Positions 1 to 8,599 of a stretch of DNA of 24,015 nucleotides are shown here, piece by piece (within the stretch, counting starts at the first letter, position 1; every line of letters starts with the position of its first letter). This DNA is from Suillus spraguei (taxonomy: Eukaryota; Basidiomycota; Agaricomycetes; Boletales; Suillaceae). The position numbers were made by a program, and so were the translations under genes. The DNA is taken from the NCBI GenBank assembly GCA_016800925.1, contig JABCPU010000846.1, forward strand, positions 1 to 24,015. Direction: 5' to 3'. The notes beneath the pieces were generated by a model. It was not told the origin of the DNA and ran no database searches. It worked only from the letters and a program-made list of their open reading frames with translations.

Positions 1-175
1 CTTCAAAAATCGCCTGTTCTCCAGAAAATGATCATCAATGGCGTTTATCGATATACAGACAAGTGCTTACGGCCAGACCAACCTAATTTCATCGGATAGA
101 AACCGGATATACTCGAGGACCATGAGCGCAGTTAATGTCGCTGATGAGTTTAAATCAAACTGGGAAAATGTCCAA
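1..175 (-). CDS. DUF6533-like membrane protein, 5' part (leaves window)
   Basis: Seen: on the minus strand a frame reads ...LTALMVLEYIRFLSDEIRLVWP up to position 70. A GT donor at 70-69 and an AG acceptor at 15-14 then splice it to a continuation reading RFLK, which runs off the window. Known: the pattern of a hydrophobic helix, then Y..L.L.DE(I/V)R.IW, is typical of the N-terminus of DUF6533 proteins, multi-helix membrane proteins abundant in Agaricomycetes with no assigned biochemical role. The start codon is uncertain: an ATG lies at 123-121, but the related residues before it (SSATLTAL) suggest that translation begins a little upstream. The long open frame on the same strand up to 687 is hydrophobic but crosses the inverted end of the neighbouring element, so I do not take it as part of the gene. 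Only about 35 residues can be judged. Confidence 0.45.
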
Positions 176-525
176 ATAGCGATTGGAACGCACTTGTTAT
201 GATAGTAATGTTGCGCGCAACAGGATCGATGGAAGGGGACATCACCGCGAGGCGTGAGCGCCAGAGGCACCGTCGACACCAAGTAAAGGAGAGGCCAAAG
301 TTGAACAAGGAAGAATAGAAAAGTGGCAAGTCCGAGACTGCCCCACTGCAAAGTCAGACAGTCAGAGGACAAGCAATTGGTGAATATATATGTGTATTCG
401 TGGACAGACCCGACGAACCTAGGATCACTCTGACCCTGACGAAGTATTGACATGATGCCATAAGTGCGCGCACTAGACTCGAAGCCGAAAAAAGAAGGGT
501 CCGATTCAATCATGTTTCTAGAGTC

Positions 526-531
526 CATAAT
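526..531 (+). repeat. Target-site duplication, left copy (CATAAT)
   Basis: The hexamer CATAAT lies directly before the left inverted end and is repeated exactly at 4200-4205 after the right end. A 6-bp duplication is the expected footprint of a DDE-type insertion. Confidence 0.65.
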
Positions 532-628
532 TATGGAAAGCCAGAGCACCGTGCTCATTTGCCAGAGCACCGTGCTCACGTGCATTGCCTTATTAGGCAA
601 AAAGTTTCGACGGGACTCCAGACACGCC
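532..628 (+). repeat. Left terminal inverted repeat with duplicated hairpin
   Basis: It begins TATGGAAAGCCAGAGCACC and contains the near-palindrome GAGCACCGTGCTC twice (about 546-558 and 568-580), whereas the right end carries it once. Inner sequence around 610-628 (GGGACTCCAGACACGCC) matches, inverted, the block near 4123-4140. The doubled hairpin suggests a local tandem duplication of the terminal motif. Confidence 0.6.
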
Positions 629-737
629 TTGGAGCCAACCCAGTATTTGCACCTAGTAAAACAAGTGACTACGAAGTATAATTTCAACCTCGAAAAACGA
701 CGGTCCAGTCACGAAGTACACTAACACAATTCGAATA

Positions 738-2183
738 TCACCATTCATCCACTGCGCCATCATTCTCTGACTCATCACTCGAAAATTGCCAAACAATTAA
801 GGGTCCAACACCCGCAGAACTGCCATCCAATGGAACATCAGGTTCATCCAGCTCGGCTAGAGCGTTTAAGTTGTGGACGTGAGAATCACCTTTGGCCTCG
901 TCAGTATATAATTGATTAAAGGAGATTTGCGTCGTTACCTAGGCCCAATCCTCCACGCACGCCACCCATGTAATACATGTCATCCGGTTCCTCGTTGAAA
1001 GGTAAATCGGCATGGCCACTGATCAATGTCAATGCACCGGTGGCGGCACCTTCATTTTCCGTCCGAGTCAGTAGTAAGTTGGGATGTGGGTTCTCTGCAA
1101 GCTGTACAGCAGACAGCACATTCCTATATACAGTCCAAAACTGATGACCGAGTCACTGCAGGCGCCCCATTGCATCATAACAATGCTCGATAAAGTTGCC
1201 AAGCATAGGTGGGACCAAGGTCGAATACCGGGTTGGAAGCATCGATATAGACATTGCGAACGTAGTCGATGCCCTCGCGATCTATAGAAACCTAGTTGGC
1301 ATAGTCAAGTAAGCCTTTGTGTGCGGTCACTTGTGCAAATGAATACCTTGAAATCCAATGCTCCGAAATCTTCGGGAGAATGGTAGATAAGAGTTGGGAC
1401 ACCGTGTGGGAGTACCTAGGGGGATTGTAAGCACACATTTTAATGAGACAGAAATAAGTAGATACCTTGTTGCGGTCACGCCTCTTGGCGGAATTGTTCA
1501 CTCGGTCTCTATAAGCGTCAAGCTCCTGCTGCAGCCAGGGTATAAAAACCCAACGAAAAATCATCCTAGAAGACAACAAGACATATAAGGGCATAGGACC
1601 ATAAGACAAGCGCTACGTACATTTGGAGAGTATCCGCTGAGTCGTACCAACCCTCAATGACACCTTCGTCCAGCAAATTCTCGAAGCCAGGTGTGAACCT
1701 ACGCCGGAGTTGTGACCAAGTGATTTCCGGCATTACGTTTTTCTTCGTGCGCATCCAACGATGTTGCAGAGTTCCTTGCAGGGTTGGGTCATAGCGCTGG
1801 CGAAGAAGCGTCTGCGCGTTCGCAATGCCATAATTTTCGGACCCTAAATCGGATTGAGTGATCAGCGGCATATCTAGCACTTGCGTCAGTGAAGTATTTA
1901 CAAATGGCATATCACTCACGGCCAAGTTCTGCGATTGTGTCGAGATAGTAGTTGAGGATTAACTGTGGGTTTCTGTTAGAATGCCAAACTCGGATCACAT
2001 TATCCGCCCTGAAAACGGCTCGATTCCAGTGTGAAGACCGAGCCCAAATCTGAGCCATTTGTCGTGCTGGTCAACGGCAAAGAGATCGTTAACGCCAGCT
2101 GCCCAGAAGCGCTTTCGTTTCAATTTTCTGGCCTTACGTTGTCGCACGAGTTCTGGTTCATAGGCAGCGAAGTAAGACATCAT
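738..2183 (-). pseudogene. Integrase core (rve-like DDE) gene, frameshifted
   Basis: Probable transposase of the surrounding element. Seen on the minus strand: exon 1 from 2183 with a basic stretch, then RFWAAGVNDLFAVDQHDKW (first acidic residue). Introns follow at 1919-1874, 1620-1566, 1465-1416 and 1346-1292, all GT..AG. Exon 2 reads HMPLITQSD (second acidic residue) and a downstream NVMPE, a candidate third acidic residue. Later exons give NKVLPHGVP, an MYYMGGVRGGLGLG block and an acidic tail ending at TGA 740-738. Known: this order matches a family of basidiomycete integrase-core proteins annotated only as hypothetical. Breaks: a one-base loss near 1993-1995 (ATG TGA where ATG TGG is expected), small indels near 1150-1200 and a frame change near 945. 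The N-terminus also seems short; an earlier exon may be lost or lie antisense to the kinase first exon. Introns confident, activity unlikely. Confidence 0.8.
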
Positions 2184-2210
2184 GACTGATCTATTATAGT
2201 CACGGTTGCG

Positions 2211-4204
2211 ATGTCAGTCTTTGACAAACAGATCAACTTGACAAAATTACCTAGATACACTCATACTCTTTTCGTGAAAGAGCAGACTGATCATCTCTCG
2301 TGTTCCGGCGTGAGGGTACATCTTGCGAAGATCCGTCACAGCTTCGTGGATTGTTTCTATAGTGTGACCCTGCCGGCGAGACCGTTCACGTCAGCCTTAT
2401 TTTTACTCCCAATGCACGCAGGCAACTCGCAAAGGCTTGCGCGCTATGACATTCAAGTCGAAAATTTTTTATTGTATGTCGTTGTGCCCACGGCTCAATG
2501 GGAGGACTACGAAACGTGGCTTGAAAAAGCTGAAGAGGTTTGTATTTTTCAATTATACGATGCCGGTACATACTTACCAAAAAATCTATACCCTTAGGAA
2601 CGATTCAGCATGGGTTCACAGTCTGAGCCACTCTTTCTACCTTCTGCGACAAGGAGCATCCATTCAAGCGTCCAATCAAGCGCGCTGGCTGTGGCTTCTG
2701 AGCCGCTCTTTCTACCTTCTGCGACAAGGAGCATCCATTCAAGCGCGCTGGCTGTGGCTGGCACTCAGGCTGATTCGTTGACTATCTCATCAGTCGAAGC
2801 ACCATCTGAAGCGGCACTGTCCAAAGCGCCAGTCAAGCGGCCGTTTCAGCGTGAGATTGCGAGTGTCCCATCCTCGCCTCCCCTCAAGAAAATGGCATCT
2901 GCCAATGTTGGTTTCCGTTCTCCAGATCGAGAACAGCTGCGGGAAGTTTTGCAGTCTGGTGGGACTACAGACATAGATGTCCGACAAAGTAAGTACGTGC
3001 TATTACTCTTAGTCCTTCTCTGACATCACACCTCCTAGTGCTCACTATACAGCACGAGAATATTGAATTCTTCCCCATCCCAACACGCCCGCTATCAGTC
3101 ATTTTAGACGACCCAAAGCTTCATGCTGCCTTCCGCACGGACACCGAATTGAGCCACAGCGGCCGACTTACAGTTCAGACCTCGACGGACGACATGCTTG
3201 GCGTTGGAGGCTTCAAGACGGCCCATCCTGGGTTCTTGACGCTTTTATCAGCCCCCGAAATTCCTTTAGGTTCACGCCCACGCCAGAAGGTCGCTGTCAA
3301 GCGACCATTTTACAAGAAGTACCCTCCAGGCAGCAGCACAAACCCGATCAATTTTTCGATTGGACGCTATACGATAAGTGACGAGCTTCCAAAGCTGTTC
3401 AGAGAAGCCAATGTCTTGTACTGGGCACGCTCATTGCTCACATTTGCATATGAATACATAGACCATTGTGTTGCTAATTCATCCGACACTCCGCCCTTTC
3501 ACATCCCTCGCTTGCGTTTTGTCGAGGCCGGTCTCGCATTGTCACACGATCACACACAACCTGGCCACAAATCAAAGTCACTGACCATGCCTCGGGCTGG
3601 GTACCTCGTCGAAGAGTTGATCACCGATGATTTCATCAAATATATCCATAATATGGATTGCAACCCTATGCTTGATCCATACGAGGTTGGCTATGAAATC
3701 GCCGAATTTCTAGCTTGCACGCAACACATACAGTTTGCCAAAACCGGCGGTCTCGCTTTCATTTCCGATTACCAAGGTGGATTGGAGATTTTGTCTGACC
3801 CTCAAGTTCTTACACATCCGTACGTGATTTCATTTTAAAATATTACTCGTAACTCAACTGGGGACTATAGCCTGGTCAACAAAGGGAAGGATGATATCTT
3901 CGGGGATGGCAACATCGAACGTGCAGTTAGCACATTCGAGAAGGAGCACAATTGCAACAAGTTTTGTAAATGGAGTGGCTTTAAGTTTGAAAATTTACGA
4001 AAAGTTGGAAAATTGACGAAGCAGAGACGGAGACAGATTAATCTTGGGACTTGTAGATTTCTTGCTGGGGCTTGTAGATTCACGTTTTGTTTGGACATGC
4101 TTATATCAAAGTATTATTTGCACGCCAGTGTTTGGGGTCCCTCAACTGCATGTGACCAAAGTCGCTGGCAAAACGAGCACGGTGCTCCGGCTTTCCATAC
4201 ATAA
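2211..4204 (+). CDS. Alpha-kinase (MHCK/EF2K family), four exons
   Basis: Predicted atypical Ser/Thr kinase of the alpha-kinase family. Model: exons 2211-2537, 2598-2988, 3039-3819, 3871-4204; introns of 60, 50 and 51 nt with GT..AG ends, the first with a CTTAC branch-like site. Together they give an unbroken 610-residue protein. Seen: a glycine-rich GVGGFKTAH near residues 293-302, VAVKRPF with the probable ATP-binding Lys at about 327, ISDYQGG at about 481-487, IFGDGN at 509-514, and the zinc-type HNCNKFC at 526-532 (H-x-C-x3-C). These are the diagnostic elements of alpha-kinases in the right order. The first 240 residues are not recognised; they include a Ser/Ala-rich tandem repeat and RPFQREIASVPSSPPLKK. 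The last 70 or so residues lie beyond the domain and run through the element's inverted end, with the stop in the target duplication. It starts 27 bp from the integrase, in the opposite direction. Substrate unknown. Exon 1 is less certain than the kinase domain. Confidence 0.82.
2625..2760 (+). repeat. In-frame 75/63-bp tandem duplication in kinase exon 2
   Basis: The segment starting GAGCCACTCTTTCTACC at 2625 is repeated from 2700. The first unit is 75 bp (25 codons); the second lacks an internal 12 bp (21 codons). Both keep the frame and encode SEPLFLPSATRSIHSS repeats. It is close to exact, so probably recent. Confidence 0.85.
4123..4199 (-). repeat. Right terminal inverted repeat
   Basis: It ends GAGCACGGTGCTC then CGGCTTTCCATA, the inverted form of the left end with one mismatch over the outer 24 bases. 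It is preceded by GGCAAAACGAGC, corresponding to the left GCTCATTTGCC. It overlaps the last residues of the kinase reading frame. Confidence 0.6.
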
Positions 4205-4205
4205 T
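4200..4205 (+). repeat. Target-site duplication, right copy (CATAAT)
   Basis: Exact copy of 526-531. The TAA inside it (4202-4204) is the stop codon of the kinase reading frame as it now stands. Confidence 0.65.
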
Positions 4206-5450
4206 ACCAGAATGATACATCCAAACTCCTAAAACTGGGATACATCATCTAGCTAGACTATCCATCATTCAGATGGATATATCTCATGGTGGATCCTAAA
4301 CGCATTTTTCGCATTTTTGAAACTCAGCCATTCCACATTCGCAGTCTTGGCTTCCAAATGTGACAATGCACAAAAACATATCCCTTTTTGGTGACCTACA
4401 GTTTCCCCACATTATCCCCCACACCGCATTTTTGGCCACCTACTGTGGGAATTTCTCCACTACACCAAAAACATCGCCCATTTGGAATCTTCACAATTAT
4501 TCCCACACCCTCCCCACATCACTGCAGCTTCACCACCATGCCACAATAGGTTTCTCTTCATATATAAGTAGTAGTTTGCCATATATGTGTATAATATAAT
4601 ATAATAGACCACTTTTTGTTTATTTGTGTGCTTGCTCCTTCTCCAGGCCTCTTTCAACATAACCTGGGGCACAGAATACTTTCGCATTTTTGTCCCTTTG
4701 ACAGAGAGGTGTCCCAAGATATTCAAATATGTTTAAGAACATATATGAACAGATTAAAATCTTTATTTAACACCCTGAAGCGTCCTACAATGTGTTCCCA
4801 TTTTACTATTTTTATGTAGATGGACTTGGGGAAATGATCCCCAGCATATATTTAACAATAAGAATGATGTATCAGGAGCTCGGGATCATAGGAAAAGATG
4901 CTGTTGTGTAGTGAATCCCCCCTCTCCTGATGGTTTACCCCCTGTGAAACTTTTTCCTGTAGGACTGGACCTCAGGATGGTGAAGTGTTTGTTCCTATTC
5001 ATTTTTTAGAGTGTATCTATCACATAGCTACCGCAGGCAACCTATAGCATTGATCTGCAGGAACAAAATTGGACAAAATCGCATTTTTGATATTTTTGAT
5101 ATTTTTGATATTTCTGACTTACTCTGCCATTGCATTCATGATCCAAACTGTTCATGTATCATTAACACAATATATATACTTGCTTTTAATGATAGAGATC
5201 AGCTCAAAATGGCCGGAGGTTTAAGATTGTGTCTATACTTGCTATTTTTACTGATAAGGGGCCTATACCTTCAAAACATCGAAATTTAATAATCGGACAC
5301 CTGGAGTGTATTTAGAATATATATGAAATTGTAGATTTATATTTTCAGAAAGATCCATCAAGTACTGAGTGAAAGGGAAGTGAAAGAACATATGTGTGAA
5401 ATGTGACAATTAACACACATCAGACAAAAGTCGCATTTATATATAATATA
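4206..5450. other. Non-coding AT-rich stretch, no gene found
   Basis: No reading frame here looks like a protein: the longest are about 90 codons and low in recognisable motifs. Recurrent short words occur (CGCATTTTT near 4301-4318, 4683 and 5081; CCCCACA near 4395-4520; TATATAA-rich runs near 4560-4605). I see no RNA gene, LTR or inverted end. It may be old repeat sequence that I cannot classify. Confidence 0.5.
5081..5118 (+). repeat. 9-bp microsatellite (GATATTTTT)n
   Basis: About three and a half copies of a GATATTTTT unit follow CGCATTTTT and fade into GATATTTCTGA. A short simple repeat with no coding meaning. Confidence 0.8.
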
Positions 5451-5556
5451 GGTAGTGCCGGGCAAAACTACTTTTGGCCAAGTTTTGACCAAGTGCTGGC
5501 ACAACTGGCACTTGGCGCATTGGCAAAACTTGGCAAAACTCCCAGGCACATTGCAA
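5451..5556. mobile_element. Fold-back MITE-like palindrome
   Basis: The stretch TAGTGCCGGGCAAAACTAC... at the left end is an imperfect inverted copy of ...GGCAAAACTCCCAGGCACATT at the right end. The two arms, 40-50 bp each, share TTTTG(G)CCAAGTTTTG and the AAGTGC(C/T) words around a central GGCACAACTGGCAC. No protein is encoded. Small palindromes of this type are usually non-autonomous TIR transposon derivatives. The exact ends and any duplication are unclear, so the family is not assigned. Confidence 0.5.
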
Positions 5557-5630
5557 CAATGTGACAATGATTCACACCCTTGGCAGCACTTTGAAGATGT
5601 TCCCACATACTGTCAGACCCTATTATTATG

Positions 5631-6085
5631 TGTTATGAGCTGGGGTGGCATCACCAGTGACAGTGAAAAGACACAGCTGGTCTGCTGGGAAGTTCTACTA
5701 TGTTCAAAAGAGAACAAGGACAGTGAGTACATGGAGGATTCCAAGTATGATCAGGGTTTCAAGTCTATGAGTCGTGACTCAAAGACAAGGAGTTGCTTAG
5801 ACTTAGAAACAATTCAGACGACCTAGGTTGAAGACCTAGGCAAAGGATATTCCAGGTAAAACCCAGTAAGATTAAAGTGAAGTCCACAAGCATAATACAA
5901 TGTGCTTAAATAAGCCAATATTTGTGCACGGACCAAGAGAGGTGTGGGAACGTAAGTTGCGTATCCTAAGAAGGAAGGCAACTATAGTACAGACACATTG
6001 AGCATATGAGTCGAGAAGTATGTCACGTGATATACAAGGTAATAGGCAAAGAGAAAAGTATATTAGGGGACATATGATCATAACA
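5631..6085 (-). repeat. LTR of element A, left copy (3' LTR)
   Basis: It runs from TGTTATGAGCTGGGG to TCATAACA on the plus strand, 455 bp. It is closest to the copy at 16422-16882: both carry AGTACATGGAGGATTCCAAG and the adjoining stretch, which the other copies lack. As the element is on the minus strand, this is its 3' LTR. The 5 bp before it (TTATG) reappear after the right LTR. Confidence 0.9.
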
Positions 6086-6098
6086 TTACCCTTGTTTT
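6086..6098 (-). promoter_or_regulatory. Possible polypurine tract of element A
   Basis: Read on the minus strand, AAAACAAGGGTAA lies directly before the 3' LTR, where a plus-strand primer is expected. It is purine-rich apart from one C and one T. The placement is convincing, the sequence only fair. Confidence 0.4.
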
Positions 6099-6949
6099 AC
6101 ATGTAAAGTCACCTGACTTTACTTATTCTGGAGCATTTTCATAATAGACGGGATTGTTGCTAAACTCATAGTCCTTGTCAAGAACCGAGCCACTCATCAT
6201 ATAGGCTGCTTCCTTGATAGCACGATGCTTATGATCTCTAGACTCCTTCTCGTTGTCAAGCTTCTTTTCCCATTGACGAAGTTCCTTGTAGAAACCATTG
6301 TCTTTATATGTAAGGGTGATTGGCGAAGGACCAATAAGCAAGGGGCAATAAAGGGAAAGATGCGTGGGCGCCCAATATTTGCAGATGCGACACTGATAGT
6401 CAGGACAGTTCTTTTGGTGATGACCCATCGATCCGCAGATACTACATTTCATATTCTCGTCATGGTTGGATACTGAGGTGCGGAGAGGGGTAGGAGTGAC
6501 GATTCGTTTATGGGGTTTGGTGGAGTGTGCCCGTTTCTTTCCCCGACGCCTACTCAAATGTTGTAGGGTGAGTTCGTTACTTTCTCGGACATCATCAGTA
6601 AGAGTGCTGGGCTGAGGTAATGGAGTATCGGTGGCGACTGCGAGAAGTTCATCTGGATCGGAGGGGGTGGTTACTCCGAGTTCTTCTACTAGAACTGAAG
6701 TGCGTGTGAGACGATCAGAAATATGAAACATGGTTACGTCAAATCTTGGGGACTGCTAGGACCGAATTGGTTGGGAATCACCATTGGCAGGTGGATACTG
6801 AGATCTTTTAACATACATTCGAGTACGATAATCTCAGCAGGCTTGATGTTAAGTTCTTTGGCAGCTACTACTTCCTCATGAGTGTATGCTGATTGGTTGT
6901 GGAGATGGGGAGGTTCGTTCTTGTCGTTAGGTATTTACAGGTGATGGAG

Positions 6950-7573
6950 TGTTACGAACTGGGGTGGCATCACCAGCGACAGTGAAAAGACACAGACGGT
7001 CTGCTGGGAAGTTCTACAATGTCCAGAAGAGGACAAGGTGAAAGTACAAGGAATGCATTCCGAGTACTATCAAGGGTTCAGCCTCAAAGACAAGTCTGAG
7101 AGGTTCTACTAGAATAGAGACTAAGGCTAAGGAGTGCTTAGACTTAGAGACGACTTAGGTTGGAGACCTAAGCAAAGGAGATTCCAGGTAAAACCCAATA
7201 AGATTAAAGTAAAGAATCTACTACAAGTACACTGTGCTTATATAGGTACACATGTGCGCACAGACCAGGTAACCGTGGGAATATAAGTGCATATCCTAAT
7301 GAGGAAGGCATATATTTGTACAAGCGTGTTGAAACGCATGAGTAAGGGATGAAAGCACGTGTTTAGCATACACGTATGCTAAACCGGCTGAGTCCGAGAA
7401 TAGAGTCATGGGAATTCATGACATCACATGATATGATGTGTCAATGTCATATAGTTGAATCATATAGTCATGTGATGTCTGATGGAAGTGGAAGTGTCCG
7501 AGCAATAAGCTCCATATCACGTGATATACAAGAATAGAAAGGAAAATGAATAGGGGCACGTACGACTGTAACA
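6950..7573 (-). mobile_element. Solo LTR B, first family, TSD TGGAG
   Basis: It runs from TGTTACGAACTGGGG to GACTGTAACA, 624 bp, flanked by TGGAG at 6945-6949 and 7574-7578. Nothing internal remains, so it arose by LTR-LTR recombination. It resembles G2 (19596-20071) more than the LTRs of element A, since both have GAGGACAAGGTGAAAGTACAAG or nearly so. It is longer because of about 150 extra bases at 7361-7512. It splits the C-terminal extension of element A, so it is younger than that element. Confidence 0.9.
7361..7512. repeat. Palindrome-rich extra segment within solo LTR B
   Basis: All other copies of this LTR go almost directly from the ..CACGTG-like word to ATATACAAG. Here about 150 bp intervene. 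They include the near-palindrome TTTAGCATACACGTATGCTAAA cut at 7362-7383, and 12-bp inverted arms GACATCACATGA (7420-7431) and TCATGTGATGTC (7468-7479) around a 36-bp loop. It is either an insertion or a promoter-region expansion. Confidence 0.65.
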
Positions 7574-8249
7574 TGGAGTAGGTTGGGTTTCATAGTTCTG
7601 GATGGCAGTAATCAACTTGCTTACTACTGCTCTGGCGGTTACAGACTCTTCCGCCGCTTCCTGGATTCCTTCAATGATGGCATCAGTGGTGTGCATAACC
7701 TCCTGGACAGCAGCCAGTAGGCCAGTAAGGGCAACAAGATTAGCATGAGAGTCCTTAGCTCTCGTGGCAGGTGGTGGAATGTGGAGTGGAGTTGTCTGCA
7801 AAGGGGGAGGTCTAGCAACACCTGCCTGTCATTCGGCCACGATGTAAATAGCTTCTTCAACATCAGCTTTAAAAGAATTGGGAAGGAGAAGCATCCCATA
7901 AGCATGAATGCATTTTTCGAGATGTAAGAATTGTTGATGGAGTGGAGGATTGTCAATTTTGTTCATGATTCTTTCAATGAGGTCAATGGTATGGATAATG
8001 TTAATGATGAGGTTGGTGTTGAAAGTGTCTCGTTCAGTGAGGATTTTTTCAATTTCGAGAACATGTCCCTTGCACAGGAGGGCTGCCTCAACGTAGGCAT
8101 TGCCATTGATGTTTCTAATGAGGTCGTCATACTCATTTCTGGTGGAGTAGATTTCAGGGGTAGTTGGTGTAACAAACATAGTGGGGAAGGGCATGGTAGA
8201 TTTTGGTAGGCGTGTTGGTTTAGTCGGACGGGTCTCTTGAACTAGAGGG

Positions 8250-8470
8250 CGTTCTGCTTCTTATAAGCATTGAGAATTCGAGTGGAGTTTCTCAGGTTCT
8301 CTTCCGGTAGCTATTCATTATCTCCTGATGAGTATTCTTTCCAGGTTACAAGATACCGTCAGTGATCACTGGTGCCCTTGTGAGAAAGTATAGCCTTGAC
8401 TTCATATTCTTCTTCTTCTTCGATGATGTCAGGTGGATGTTCCGGGAAGTTTGGTCTGTGTACATCATTT
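8250..8470 (-). pseudogene. Chromodomain of element A
   Basis: On the minus strand, after PTFHANVLSSYSENDVHRPNF the frame reads EEYEVKAILSHKG, then YLVTWKEYSSGDNE, then LPEENLRNSTRILNAYKK. This is the standard chromovirus chromodomain layout: start of the first strand, aromatic-rich second strand, C-terminal helix. Two codons where Trp is normally found are stops (TGA after GTSDH, TAG after GDNE). In active relatives the domain binds methylated histone H3 and steers integration to heterochromatin. That fits the many nested copies in this window, though that is inference. Confidence 0.8.
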
Positions 8471-8599
8471 TCGCTATAGGAAGATAAGACATTGGCATGG
8501 AATGTGGGGTGGATTTTCCACTGTGGAGGGAGTTTAAGCGTGAATGTGATGGGAGATAAGACTGCAGTGATCGGAAACAGTCTGTATTGTTTTGGTGCT

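Larger units (their letters stand above)
532..4199. mobile_element. TIR-bounded DDE-integrase element carrying an alpha-kinase gene
   Basis: Seen: the left end starts TATGGAAAGCC then AGAGCACCGTGCTC; the right end is its inverted counterpart, GAGCACGGTGCTC then CGGCTTTCCATA. Immediately outside lie identical hexamers CATAAT at 526-531 and 4200-4205, read as a 6-bp target-site duplication. The inverted similarity continues inward, imperfectly, for nearly 100 bp, including a GTGT(C/T)TGG(A/G)GTCCC block. Inside are a decayed integrase gene on minus and a kinase gene on plus, with start codons only 27 bp apart. Known: rve-type DDE integrases can mobilise TIR DNA elements as well as LTR elements. 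Inferred: this integrase is the transposase and the kinase is cargo or an accessory protein. I cannot match the ends to a named superfamily. Alternative: a non-autonomous pair of fold-back repeats flanking two unrelated genes, which would not explain the matching hexamers. Confidence 0.7.
6123..8245 (-). pseudogene. C-terminal extension of pol with two zinc knuckles, split by solo LTR B
   Basis: Function unknown; probably nucleic-acid binding. Seen: directly after the chromodomain, once a one-base frame change near 8255 is allowed for, the frame continues as VQETRPTKPTRLPKSTMPFP and then a helical region (EYDDLIRNINGNAYVEAALL...). This runs to an in-frame TGA at 7831-7829 and on in the same frame to NYETQPTP, where solo LTR B interrupts. 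Beyond the LTR a KELNIKPAEIIVLEC segment leads, after another shift, to a frame ending at 6123. That frame has a basic stretch (RRRGKKRAHSTKPHKR) and two adjacent knuckles: CSICGSMGHHQKNC (CX2CX4HX4C) and CRICKYWAPTHLSLYC (CX2CX6HX4C). Ty3/gypsy pol normally ends at or soon after the chromodomain, so about 480 extra residues is unusual. Alternative: a separate third ORF with its own ATG near 8194. Confidence 0.75.

Noticed and set aside
67..687. 206-codon open frame on minus with several hydrophobic segments
   Set aside because: It crosses the left inverted end and target duplication of the integrase/kinase element. Only its last 30 or so residues match a known pattern (DUF6533). The hydrophobicity upstream is probably chance.
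540..4190. Helitron ends (3' hairpin near the border)
   Set aside because: The hairpin motif occurs at both ends in inverted orientation with a 6-bp duplication, and no CTRR end or Rep/helicase protein is seen.
8250..8470. TGA/TAG in chromodomain read as Trp (alternative code)
   Set aside because: TGG is used for Trp throughout, CGA positions have also become TGA, and frameshifts are present, so decay explains it.
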